A stretch of DNA of 6,786 bases from RGIG8244 sp045639325 (GCA_045639325.1 JAZUCU010000007.1:1-6786); one strand, 5' to 3'. Counted from the first letter of the stretch, positions 1 to 6,453 are shown. The notes: generated by a model not told the origin, from the letters alone. Numbers and translations: made by a program.

Positions 1-413
<413 letters not shown>

Positions 414-424
414 GAAAATGTTAT

Positions 425-440
425 ATGAACCGAAGTTCAT
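425..440 (-). other. C(UUCG)G tetraloop hairpin just before 16S
   Basis: On the minus strand the sequence reads ATGAAC-TTCG-GTTCAT, a perfect 6-bp stem closed by a C(UUCG)G tetraloop. This is one of the most stable small RNA loops known. It ends about 11 nt before the inferred mature 5' end of 16S. That position suits a leader element that guides folding or processing of the 17S precursor, although the role is inferred from position alone. Confidence 0.7.
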
Positions 441-569
441 TTTTTATCTTGTTCAGAAAAGCCTGACATGCTTTTCTATTGTTGTGTTTTTAACGAAGTA
501 TTTCGCTTCTTCGTACTACTTCGACCATTATGATCGAAACTCGTTTATTAACGGGCTCATCGCACTATT

Positions 570-586
570 CAAATTTTCAAGGAACA
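570..586 (-). promoter_or_regulatory. boxA-like rRNA antitermination element
   Basis: The minus strand reads TGTTCCTTGAAAATTTG, close to the boxA form TGTTCTTTGAAAA found in rRNA leaders of many non-enterobacterial phyla. It is a looser match to the E. coli form TGCTCTTTAACA. BoxA RNA binds NusB-NusE (S10) to assemble the antitermination complex that prevents Rho-dependent termination on untranslated rRNA. Its place about 157 nt before 16S, downstream of both promoters and on the correct strand, fits this role. Confidence 0.65.
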
Positions 587-777
587 CACAGACGCAAAAA
601 CCGGCGGATAATTCATACTCGCAGTTAAACCACAAGCGAATTATTCGCTGATCTAATCACCGTCTGTTTTATATGTTATCCGTTCAACGGATTCCATCTG
701 AAACGCATCTGCGTCAAGCCGCAGAATTTATTTTTTCTTTTTGAATGATCAACATGCTTTGTTTCGCATGATCACTT

Positions 778-805
778 AATATATCACACTTTTTCGCATT
801 GTCAA
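778..805 (-). promoter_or_regulatory. rRNA operon proximal promoter (P2)
   Basis: On the minus strand a perfect -35 box TTGACA (805-800) is followed after 16 nt by TATATT (783-778). A TG one base upstream (786-785) makes it an extended -10. Transcription would start near 771, about 360 nt before 16S. Immediately upstream (806-840) are A tracts and AATTTCGAAATT-type sequence, as expected for an UP element bound by the RNA polymerase alpha subunits. Near-consensus boxes on the rRNA strand and at the right place make this a confident call. Confidence 0.85.
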
Positions 806-1080
806 GTCGAATTTCGAAATTTTTTCGATTTTTTTTCGACTTGCATCATTCGCAAGACTTTCTCAGAAGAGCATCATGTTTTATTGCATTATCAAAATGC
901 TCTTTTAAGAACTCTTCAAGGCTTTGAAATTTTCTTAGAAGAACATCGTGCTTTCCTGCAAGTCTAAAAACATATTGCAGTTTCAGCCTCAACCGCAACT
1001 GCACGCTTTTCAGATTTCATCACTCGCTGTTTACAACGGAGTACATCTTTTTCAATCAGCACCGATGTCATTTCTGTCAT
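806..1080 (-). other. inter-promoter region of the rRNA operon, with a degenerate repeat pair
   Basis: No gene is seen here. If the distal promoter is active this DNA is transcribed as extra leader. It holds a degenerate 32-bp direct repeat (857-888 and 929-960, 25 of 32 bases identical by eye). There is an 8-bp perfect inverted repeat AAGAGCAT (867-874) with ATGCTCTT (897-904). A small hairpin TTCAA-GGCT-TTGAA lies at 915-928. The first repeat copy shares one arm of the inverted repeat. The part nearest P2 (806-840) is A/T-rich and phased, and probably serves as the P2 UP element. Confidence 0.6.
857..960. repeat. degenerate 32-bp direct repeat between rRNA promoters
   Basis: Copies at 857-888 and 929-960 share 25 of 32 positions by manual alignment, including AGAAGA, CAT and a common TGCA end. 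They are 40 bp apart. The pair may be the remnant of a local duplication or two sites for a regulator. The same interval has an 8-bp inverted repeat (867-874 with 897-904) containing a TGCTCTT core that resembles boxA. No function is established. Confidence 0.5.
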
Positions 1081-1089
1081 CATGCCCTT

Positions 1090-1117
1090 AATATACCATC
1101 GATTTTTCATTTGTCAA
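1090..1117 (-). promoter_or_regulatory. rRNA operon distal promoter (P1)
   Basis: On the minus strand TTGACA (1117-1112) is separated by 16 nt from TATATT (1095-1090), with TG one base before the -10 (1098-1097). The design is the same as the proximal promoter 312 bp downstream, and both share the 9-mer TATATTAAG. Long A and T tracts lie directly upstream (1118-1158), including a 7-bp all-A/T-core hairpin, and resemble a strong UP element. Transcription would start near 1083. Tandem P1-P2 promoters are typical of rRNA operons. Confidence 0.8.
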
Positions 1118-1165
1118 ATAATTTTTCGAAAAAAAAATGAAAAAAAGTTGATTTTTTCTGTTTTT
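1118..1165 (-). promoter_or_regulatory. A/T-tract UP-element candidate upstream of P1
   Basis: This stretch has runs of six to nine A or T, ending next to the -35 box of the distal rRNA promoter. A-tracts at this position bend DNA and bind the alpha C-terminal domain of RNA polymerase. It includes GAAAAAA (1139-1145) facing TTTTTTC (1152-1158) as an inverted repeat. The assignment rests on base composition and position. Confidence 0.5.
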
Positions 1166-1190
1166 CGGGCGTAGAGAGGTGTTTTAGAGC

Positions 1191-1250
1191 GAATATACGG
1201 AGGAGTACGGAGGAGTACGGAGGAGTACGGAGGAGTACGGATAGGTACGG
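1191..1250. repeat. 10-bp tandem repeat, six copies
   Basis: Four exact copies of AGGAGTACGG occupy 1201-1240. A degenerate copy flanks each side: GAATATACGG (1191-1200) and ATAGGTACGG (1241-1250). The period is close to one helical turn, so a bound protein would see every copy on the same face. The array lies about 75 to 135 bp upstream of the distal rRNA -35 box, between the protein-coding operon and the rRNA operon. It breaks into stop codons or low-complexity peptide in all frames and is not coding. Slippage-prone expansion is the simplest origin. Confidence 0.9.
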
Positions 1251-1280
1251 AGGGGGCAATGGGACTGTCAAGGGGAAAAT

Positions 1281-1316
1281 CGGACATTTCGGGCATTTCG
1301 GACTTATCGGACGTAT
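1281..1316. repeat. 9-bp tandem repeat, four degenerate copies
   Basis: Four consecutive 9-mers follow the pattern CGGAC/G-N4: CGGACATTT, CGGGCATTT, CGGACTTAT and CGGACGTAT. A partial fifth (CAGAC) follows. The period of nine gives a repetitive peptide of the SDxSD type in an open frame, but the peptide has no other sign of being real. Intergenic 9-mer arrays of this CGGAC style are, as I recall, frequent in Lentisphaerota and Verrucomicrobiota genomes. This was not checked. Confidence 0.75.
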
Positions 1317-1341
1317 CAGACCCGGCTTCGCCTTTATGCTT

Positions 1342-1375
1342 CGCCGCGGCAAGCTTGTCGGCTCAGCGCGCGGCG
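1342..1375. repeat. GC-rich inverted repeat after the hydrolase gene
   Basis: CGCCGCG (1342-1348) pairs perfectly with CGCGGCG (1369-1375) around a 20-base loop that contains the palindrome CAAGCTTG (1350-1357). It begins 14 bp beyond the stop codon of the hydrolase gene, where a terminator would be expected. On the gene's own strand it is followed by AAGCATAAAGG, so it lacks the U-tract of an intrinsic terminator. On the opposite strand a short TTTT follows. It could stabilise the mRNA 3' end, or terminate antisense transcription weakly. Confidence 0.5.
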
Positions 1376-1388
1376 TTTTGCTATTATA

Positions 1389-4300
1389 TCAATATCTTTT
1401 TCTGCGTGACTGCAATTTTTCAGCAAAAGCAAGCAGTTTCAGACGACATTGTTCCATGGCTTCCATATCGTGCGACGCAGCTCCGGCCGCTATAATATTG
1501 TCGAATTCATTTTGCAATGATGCATCTGGAGACTTTTTCAACAGTTGCCGACAATATTCTGCCAGTTTATAATCCTCACGTCCCAGTAAGTGAGCTTCTT
1601 CCCGCTTACTGGAAAGAATGGTTCCCATATCCATATCAAGATATACGCTACCATAGTCTGTACGATGGGATTCGCCATCTTCCGAATTCAAGCCATCACT
1701 GCCGGCATGATTATCGAAATGCCAATAACAAACAACAGATGAAAAGCCATCCCGCAGGCTCTGCCAATATTCTCTGCGATAAACATCAGGCGACACCGTT
1801 TTACCATAAATACCATAGGTCCATACCGTCTTATTCCAATTTTTCATTTTCTTCAAAACTGCCAATTGATCTTTCTGGAGTGCCGGACGGTAAAATTCGA
1901 AGATGTCATACACCTCGCTCAATTTCTCAATCGCCTTATAGTCTTTCTTCTGCCAGACGTCCGGATGTGGATTTACCATTGTACGGAACTCTTTTCCGGC
2001 ATTCTTTATTATTTTACCATATAAGTATGCTTTATACATCTTTGTGCCGGGCTTGGTTATATCGCCATCGGGTTCATCTATTGTATAGAAGAATATCCGA
2101 TCCTTCGTGATACCGTATTTCTTCTCCAGGTGTCCAGTAAAATGATAAAGGAAGCTTTTGAATGCTTTATTCCATTGGGGACTGTTGAATTTCAGCTGTC
2201 CTTTGCCACGATAATTCAATCCGTATGTACCGAGTTCCAGAACGAGCCATAATTTGATCCGTTCCCGCTTCATTCCGGCGGCAATGGTGCGATCAATGAA
2301 TTTATCAATGAGAGCGTAATCGGAATGTTGTATAATATTTCCGTTTTTATCAACTTTCGGGTAAATATCCATTGTAGTCTGCCCGAGTGCGCCGCCGGAG
2401 TAAATCATATTTGTATCATTATCGACGAGGAATTTGACCAGATTGGTGTGTGCCCCCTGACGATACACATCGGAATAATGCGTGGAATCCAAAGCAATTT
2501 TGCCCAGATCGACGGGGCGGACATCGACTTCCACCTCAATTTCCTGGGGCTGGAATCCTTCGTAAGATGGTTTCAAAATCAAATAAAAGCGCTGTTTACC
2601 CGGCTTCATTCCGTAAGAACTGAATTTCATCCAGAGCTGACGGGATTCATTGGCGCCGGCACGGATGATTGTCCCCATGGACAGCGGGCTTAATGGATCG
2701 TATAATGTCTCGACATTTTGTAATGGAAGAGCTTCGAAAAGTTTGACATTGGCATGAAGTGCGCTGTCGATATATTCTTTACGGTCATTGATTACAGTAA
2801 GAAATTTGCGGTTGAAACTCTGATAAACCTGTTTTTTCTGCAATCGATCCGACGGAAAACATTTGAGCTGTCCCATAAACGGGCGATCGGTGAGGTTGCT
2901 GAAGATAAATGATGTATAAGTATAGCTGTTCTGCGGCAGCACGAGGGAAATTTTATCCATCCGGCGTGACATCGGGGATATGCGGATATCATTTCCCCAC
3001 AGCAGGGAAGATTGCCAGATCATGTTCGTGATTCCGGAAAAATGCAGCTGATTATACCGCAAATCCATACGTTCGATGGCAAGGGAAAGTTCCGGATATT
3101 TTTTGACCGATTCCCCGTTTTTCTTAATGGCAGACTCCAACTGTGTCAATTCTGCTTCGATGGATCTACGCAATTGAGCGTTGCCTTGAATCTTGTTGAA
3201 CTCGGCACAGCTTTTCTTCCACTTGTTCAACAAGGCTGTCTGAACGGATTGAAATATGACCGGACGGAAACGGGATATGGAATGAAAATTATTCCCGACA
3301 GGAGCCCAAGTGGATTGCCCTCCCCCGGACTTCCCTGTCCGCGTAAAATTTGCGGTAGCGACATGCCCCTTCAAATTACCATTGAGTTTCACTTCTGACC
3401 GGGGAATCGTAAAAACGGCTTCCCATCGATCAGAAAAATATTTCACCTGCGCTTTGTATTTGCTTTTGAAATCCGGATTGACGGAATTGCCCGATGAAAA
3501 ATGTAAGGCTGTTGTCCACCCGGATGCATTGGCGGCATATTGAAAATATTCCCGCTTCTCTTCCGACGGACGAAGAAAGAATTCTACCACATCACCGCTC
3601 CATGTACGGGTCTTCTTGCGGTCGACTTGGGTTCCTTCCGCAATCGGAGCGACAATTTGCACGATCAAATCCGATTCCGTGAGTTTCATTTTTGCATGGG
3701 CGGCAGCATTCAAAAACTTCTGTTCCGGGCGAATCCAACTGCCCAATGCCTTCCCGGGGCGATCCAACACCAGAAATTTTCCGGTGGCAGCGAATTGTGA
3801 ACCGGTAACAAACAACGGAGTGTTATCGTCTACCGCAACTTTTGCGTCTTGCGCATCGGCAAGTTTTTCCGGCTCCTCATTGAAACGATTCCAAACCTTG
3901 ATGTCATCGACCACGCCATTCAGCGGACGGAAATCTTTTGAAATATCCGCGAGGTCTCTGCCAGGGGTAAACAAGGGATATCCAGCAGGACTTTTCGCTT
4001 GCAGACGATTGAATCCCCAAGCGCCTTTTTCCTGAACGGCAATGAGCTTGCCATCCAGAAAGATTTTCAATGCACCGTTATCTTGAGATGCAACTCTCAC
4101 CGTGTAAAAGCGACCGTTTTCCCAATTCAAGGGCTGGGAGCGGACAACGAATTCGTCTTTCCCGGCGACTTGAGTAAACCGCGCTTCCACCTGTTTGCGG
4201 GAATTAATCCAAAGCAGAAACTGTCCGCGCTTCCAGGAATTCTTGGCATAACAGAAAAGTGCATTGCCGATTTTCGGATCGATCCCTTTATCAAGACGGA

Positions 4301-4556
4301 ATTTCATCTCGATGGTAAACGCTGACCAGTCGCCGACATCAGAAAGCCAGGCCTGCGCGTGTTTTTTCTCAATCCGGAGTCCTTTGCCACGATAGCCTGC
4401 CTGCGCAGCTTCGCCACTCATCCGGTATTTTTTGTTGGAAGATGCGGTGATGCTGTTATTTTTCCCGGTCCAGTTTTCAAAATCCCAGTAAAACGACGGA
4501 GCAGCGCTGACTGTTCCCGCCAGCAGAAAAGTCCATGCAATGATCTGATTTTTCAT
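1389..4556 (-). CDS. secreted LamG/CBM9-like/GH123-DUF4091-like glycoside hydrolase
   Basis: This is a predicted exported polysaccharide-degrading enzyme of 1,055 residues. Residues 1-18 (MKNQIIAWTFLLAGTVSA) form a signal peptide with an A-x-A-like cleavage site. Residues about 20-225 look like a concanavalin/LamG fold, ending in GVVDDIKVWNRF. Residues about 240-435 resemble a CBM9-like (DOMON) module with the signature WSGDVVEFFL near 319-328. A helical linker follows (about 445-500), then a beta domain (about 510-685) and a TIM-barrel-like region (about 685-995). That barrel contains FFYTIDEPDGD with adjacent Asp827-Glu828 and a late YW-x-SLRDGFSSVVCYWHF segment. GH123 enzymes use an Asp-Glu pair to cleave N-acetylgalactosaminides by substrate-assisted catalysis, so this pair is the probable active site. 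The actual substrate is unknown. The ATG start is chosen because GAAAGG (4570-4565) precedes it by 8 nt. A GTG at 4574 in frame, overlapping the upstream stop, is the alternative and adds six residues. It is the last gene of a three-gene operon. Confidence 0.85.
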   Translation of the reverse strand: MKNQIIAWTFLLAGTVSAAPSFYWDFENWTGKNNSITASSNKKYRMSGEAAQAGYRGKGLRIEKKHAQAWLSDVGDWSAFTIEMKFRLDKGIDPKIGNALFCYAKNSWKRGQFLLWINSRKQVEARFTQVAGKDEFVVRSQPLNWENGRFYTVRVASQDNGALKIFLDGKLIAVQEKGAWGFNRLQAKSPAGYPLFTPGRDLADISKDFRPLNGVVDDIKVWNRFNEEPEKLADAQDAKVAVDDNTPLFVTGSQFAATGKFLVLDRPGKALGSWIRPEQKFLNAAAHAKMKLTESDLIVQIVAPIAEGTQVDRKKTRTWSGDVVEFFLRPSEEKREYFQYAANASGWTTALHFSSGNSVNPDFKSKYKAQVKYFSDRWEAVFTIPRSEVKLNGNLKGHVATANFTRTGKSGGGQSTWAPVGNNFHSISRFRPVIFQSVQTALLNKWKKSCAEFNKIQGNAQLRRSIEAELTQLESAIKKNGESVKKYPELSLAIERMDLRYNQLHFSGITNMIWQSSLLWGNDIRISPMSRRMDKISLVLPQNSYTYTSFIFSNLTDRPFMGQLKCFPSDRLQKKQVYQSFNRKFLTVINDRKEYIDSALHANVKLFEALPLQNVETLYDPLSPLSMGTIIRAGANESRQLWMKFSSYGMKPGKQRFYLILKPSYEGFQPQEIEVEVDVRPVDLGKIALDSTHYSDVYRQGAHTNLVKFLVDNDTNMIYSGGALGQTTMDIYPKVDKNGNIIQHSDYALIDKFIDRTIAAGMKRERIKLWLVLELGTYGLNYRGKGQLKFNSPQWNKAFKSFLYHFTGHLEKKYGITKDRIFFYTIDEPDGDITKPGTKMYKAYLYGKIIKNAGKEFRTMVNPHPDVWQKKDYKAIEKLSEVYDIFEFYRPALQKDQLAVLKKMKNWNKTVWTYGIYGKTVSPDVYRREYWQSLRDGFSSVVCYWHFDNHAGSDGLNSEDGESHRTDYGSVYLDMDMGTILSSKREEAHLLGREDYKLAEYCRQLLKKSPDASLQNEFDNIIAAGAASHDMEAMEQCRLKLLAFAEKLQSRRKRY

Positions 4557-4564
4557 GATAAAAA

Positions 4565-4570
4565 CCTTTC
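4565..4570 (-). promoter_or_regulatory. ribosome binding site that decides the hydrolase start
   Basis: GAAAGG on the minus strand lies 8 nt before the ATG at 4556-4554 and directly after the pseudopilin stop TGA (4573-4571). The competing GTG at 4574-4572 has only GGGG three bases upstream, which is too close. A ribosome finishing the pseudopilin would therefore uncover or re-enter at this site. Confidence 0.6.
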
Positions 4571-5335
4571 TCACATACCCCAGAAATAGCGTGCGAGCCG
4601 TTCCGGATCGGAATCGGAAGTAATGGCAGAGCTGCCGTTGGTCAAAACACTCCGGAGCGGATTGATTGCACGAATGGTGGAAACATTACCGCCCAGATTC
4701 ACCACGTTGCATTTTTGACTGTGACGCCCGTATGCAATATTACCATTATCCGCAGACGGTTTGGAACTGAAACCGATCATTACCCCCTGTGCCCTGTAAT
4801 CCGGATCCGCGGAATCCATGCAATATGCTTTCATGGAAGGACGTTTGACTTTTGAAAGTTTTGCAAGGCGTTTTCCTGCGTTTGAAATATCATTCTTTGT
4901 GGGATACGTCCAACCGAGAGTAATACCGTAAACGTTACCAAAATACATTTTCTGATGGGCATTTGTATTGGATCTGTCACTGGGACAACCAAAGACAGTC
5001 GCTTTGGTTTTACTCTTGGTAAGCTGAGTAACATATCCGCACGCACGAAACATCTGATGATAAGCGCCGCTTATATTTTTCTCGCAGTATTCATTGGCAT
5101 CATTTCCATATCCGCCAAGAGCATAACGCATATTGTGAGGCAACACCCAGTCGTCATAATCATTACTGTACGTGTTAGTCATGACACCGATCTGTTTCAA
5201 GTTGGCAGAGCATTTTGCGGCTTGGGCAGCGCCTTTTGTTTTGTTCAATGCCGGCATCAACATAGCAGCCAGAATGGCGATGATAGCGATGACGACCAGC
5301 AATTCGATCAATGTGAATTTCACATTCCTTTTCAT
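4571..5335 (-). CDS. pseudopilin with prepilin N-terminal methylation motif and C-terminal H-X9-DG-like motif
   Basis: This 254-residue protein belongs to the type II secretion/type IV pilus-like pseudopilins. It starts with a short basic leader (MKRNVK), then the prepilin peptidase motif FTLIE with Glu11 as the fifth mature residue, and a hydrophobic helix to about residue 27. The residue before the cut is Lys6 rather than the usual Gly. Similar non-Gly leaders are, as I recall, common among Lentisphaerota paralogues. A helical KCSANLKQIG segment (41-50) leads into a globular domain with six cysteines (42, 84, 99, 117, 172, 209). The end matches the H-X9-DG family, but His205 is followed after nine residues by Gly215-Gly216, so the Asp is missing. 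After inner-membrane processing such proteins assemble into short periplasmic filaments or surface fibres. The start is supported by AGGAG 8 nt upstream. The ATG overlaps the regulator stop as ATGA, implying coupled translation. Its partnership with the hydrolase is inferred from synteny. Confidence 0.9.
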   Translation of the reverse strand: MKRNVKFTLIELLVVIAIIAILAAMLMPALNKTKGAAQAAKCSANLKQIGVMTNTYSNDYDDWVLPHNMRYALGGYGNDANEYCEKNISGAYHQMFRACGYVTQLTKSKTKATVFGCPSDRSNTNAHQKMYFGNVYGITLGWTYPTKNDISNAGKRLAKLSKVKRPSMKAYCMDSADPDYRAQGVMIGFSSKPSADNGNIAYGRHSQKCNVVNLGGNVSTIRAINPLRSVLTNGSSAITSDSDPERLARYFWGM

Positions 5336-6453
5336 TTGTTTTTCTCCTGTTTATGTTTGATTTTGTTTTTATATAATATAACTTTTTGTGTGCTTTTCCG
5401 GACCGTCAGACGGTGAGGCGTAACGATAAAATCAATCTTCCGCTGATTATGAATCATTTCCAGCATGATCCGCACCGCAGTTTCCGCAATTTCCTGATCG
5501 CCGTATTCCAATGCACTCAAAGGCGGCTCTAACAGATCACAGCCGATCTGACCGCCAATGGTCAGGACGGCAACATCATCGGGAATGCGGATTTTATGTT
5601 TGCGCAAATATTGATAAATCTGTATCGAAAAGAAATCGGAATAACTCAAGATCGCAGTCGGCGGTTCCGGCAGACTCAACAGCGCGGAAAGGGCATGATC
5701 AACTTGATCCGCATCATCGTAGGCTGGAATCAGTTGCAGCAGTGCCGGATCCGGATCCAAAAAGGAAGAACGCACCCATTGAAAATAATCTTCGGGCGAA
5801 ATTCCACGCATGGAAGTATAACAGATGCAGCCAACCCGCTGATGTCCCTGCACTGCAAAATATTTCAAACCGTCCTTCATCAGTTCGGCATAATTCGTCC
5901 CCATGACACTGAACCCGGTATTTTTGACATCTTCCAGATAGGCGTGCGGGAGTAACACAGGCAGTTTTGTCGCCCGGAGCGTTGTCAATATTTTTTCCTG
6001 TCCGGTAAAGCCGCAATCAAGCAGAAAAATTCCCTGAATACCATTTGCCCGGATCCGGGCGGCACATTGGGCGGCATCGGAGAGAAGAAGGGACTTGGAA
6101 TCGCAAATATCAATTCTGATATTCATGTGTGTCGCCGCGGCCTGTAAGTATGGCATGATATACAGAAACGGATTGTTGATCCGGTAAGATTTTTCATGCA
6201 GATTGGAACTGACAACCATGATACGGATTTTCTCATTGAGCTTTTCCCGCACAAATGTGCCGCGTCCCTTTGCCCGGATGATGAATTTTTCGATTTCCAA
6301 CAATTCCAAAGCGGGACGCAAAGTAATACGTGCAACATTCAACTCTGCGGCAAGCTCGACCTCTTTCGGCAGTTTGCATCCCGGGGGATAATAACCGCTT
6401 TCGATCCGTTCTTTCAGCAGGTTGTATATTCTTGTTTTCTTAGAGTCTTGCAT
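5332..6453 (-). CDS. GntR-family transcriptional regulator with LacI/periplasmic-binding-protein-like sensor domain (AraR-like)
   Basis: This 373-residue cytoplasmic DNA-binding protein probably senses a sugar and controls this operon. Residues about 7-69 are a GntR winged helix: the KLPKEVELAAELNVARITLRP segment is recognition-helix-like and GRGTFV marks the wing. Residues about 76-352 look like the LacI/PBP1 sugar-binding fold, with GHQRVGCI (203-210), PTAILSYSDFFS (265-276), IPDDVAVLTIGG (290-301) and a C-terminal LTVRKST segment. The fusion matches the layout of the arabinose repressor AraR of Bacillus, but the ligand here cannot be told from sequence. The length fits that class. The ATG at 6451-6453 has only a weak purine stretch upstream (AACGGA), so translation may be modest. 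It is the first gene of the operon, behind a promoter with an overlapping inverted repeat, which suggests autoregulation. It ends in a lysine-rich tail and its TGA overlaps the next ATG. Confidence 0.9.
   Translation of the reverse strand: MQDSKKTRIYNLLKERIESGYYPPGCKLPKEVELAAELNVARITLRPALELLEIEKFIIRAKGRGTFVREKLNEKIRIMVVSSNLHEKSYRINNPFLYIMPYLQAAATHMNIRIDICDSKSLLLSDAAQCAARIRANGIQGIFLLDCGFTGQEKILTTLRATKLPVLLPHAYLEDVKNTGFSVMGTNYAELMKDGLKYFAVQGHQRVGCICYTSMRGISPEDYFQWVRSSFLDPDPALLQLIPAYDDADQVDHALSALLSLPEPPTAILSYSDFFSIQIYQYLRKHKIRIPDDVAVLTIGGQIGCDLLEPPLSALEYGDQEIAETAVRIMLEMIHNQRKIDFIVTPHRLTVRKSTQKVILYKNKIKHKQEKNK
5344..5348 (-). promoter_or_regulatory. Shine-Dalgarno of the pseudopilin gene inside the regulator gene
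   Basis: AGGAG on the minus strand, 8 nt before the pseudopilin ATG, is the best ribosome binding site in the window. It lies within the last codons of the regulator, which encode a lysine-rich tail (KHKQEKNK). Translation of the regulator therefore passes through it. The strong site fits a structural pilin needed in larger amount than its regulator. Confidence 0.8.

Larger units (their letters stand above)
414..771 (-). other. rRNA operon 5' leader (external transcribed spacer)
   Basis: This stretch between the proximal rRNA promoter and mature 16S should be transcribed and then removed. No coding region is credible here. It contains several short perfect inverted repeats: ATGAAC/GTTCAT (425-440), CGAAGTA/TACTTCG (494-500 and 517-523), AGCGAA/TTCGCT (635-649), ATCCG/CGGAT (678-692), ACGCA/TGCGT (703-714), and an imperfect stem using GATCATGC and GATC arms (about 748-774). 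A boxA-like element lies at 570-586. Such leaders fold cotranscriptionally, recruit antitermination factors and supply one strand of the RNase III stem around 16S. The partner strand lies downstream of 16S and outside the window, so that stem cannot be confirmed. The transcript start is inferred from promoter position. Confidence 0.75.

Noticed and set aside
418..651. 77-residue open frame on the plus strand
   Set aside because: It is antisense to the rRNA leader, starts at the 16S boundary and is explained by the leader's hairpins and A/T richness.
1266..1271. Further TTGACA box on the minus strand
   Set aside because: No -10-like sequence occurs 15 to 19 bases downstream, where the strand is C-rich.
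1191..1316. CRISPR array
   Set aside because: The units are contiguous 9- and 10-bp tandem repeats with no spacers and no cas genes in the window.
1107..1352. 81-residue open frame on the minus strand with repeated PPYSSVLLRT
   Set aside because: The peptide repeat is just the translation of the 10-bp tandem array, and the frame runs into the rRNA promoter.
1342..1375. Intrinsic terminator of the hydrolase operon
   Set aside because: The stem is strong but the required U-tract is missing on the minus strand, so it is listed only as an inverted repeat.
1517..2110. 197-residue open frame on the plus strand
   Set aside because: It lies wholly inside the hydrolase gene in antisense. It has a low-complexity, His/Ser/Tyr-rich composition with no domain, and no convincing ribosome binding site.
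2792..5906. Several 60-150-residue antisense or off-frame open frames across the three genes
   Set aside because: All are shadows of the three minus-strand genes, with no domains, no ribosome binding sites and no consistent neighbours.
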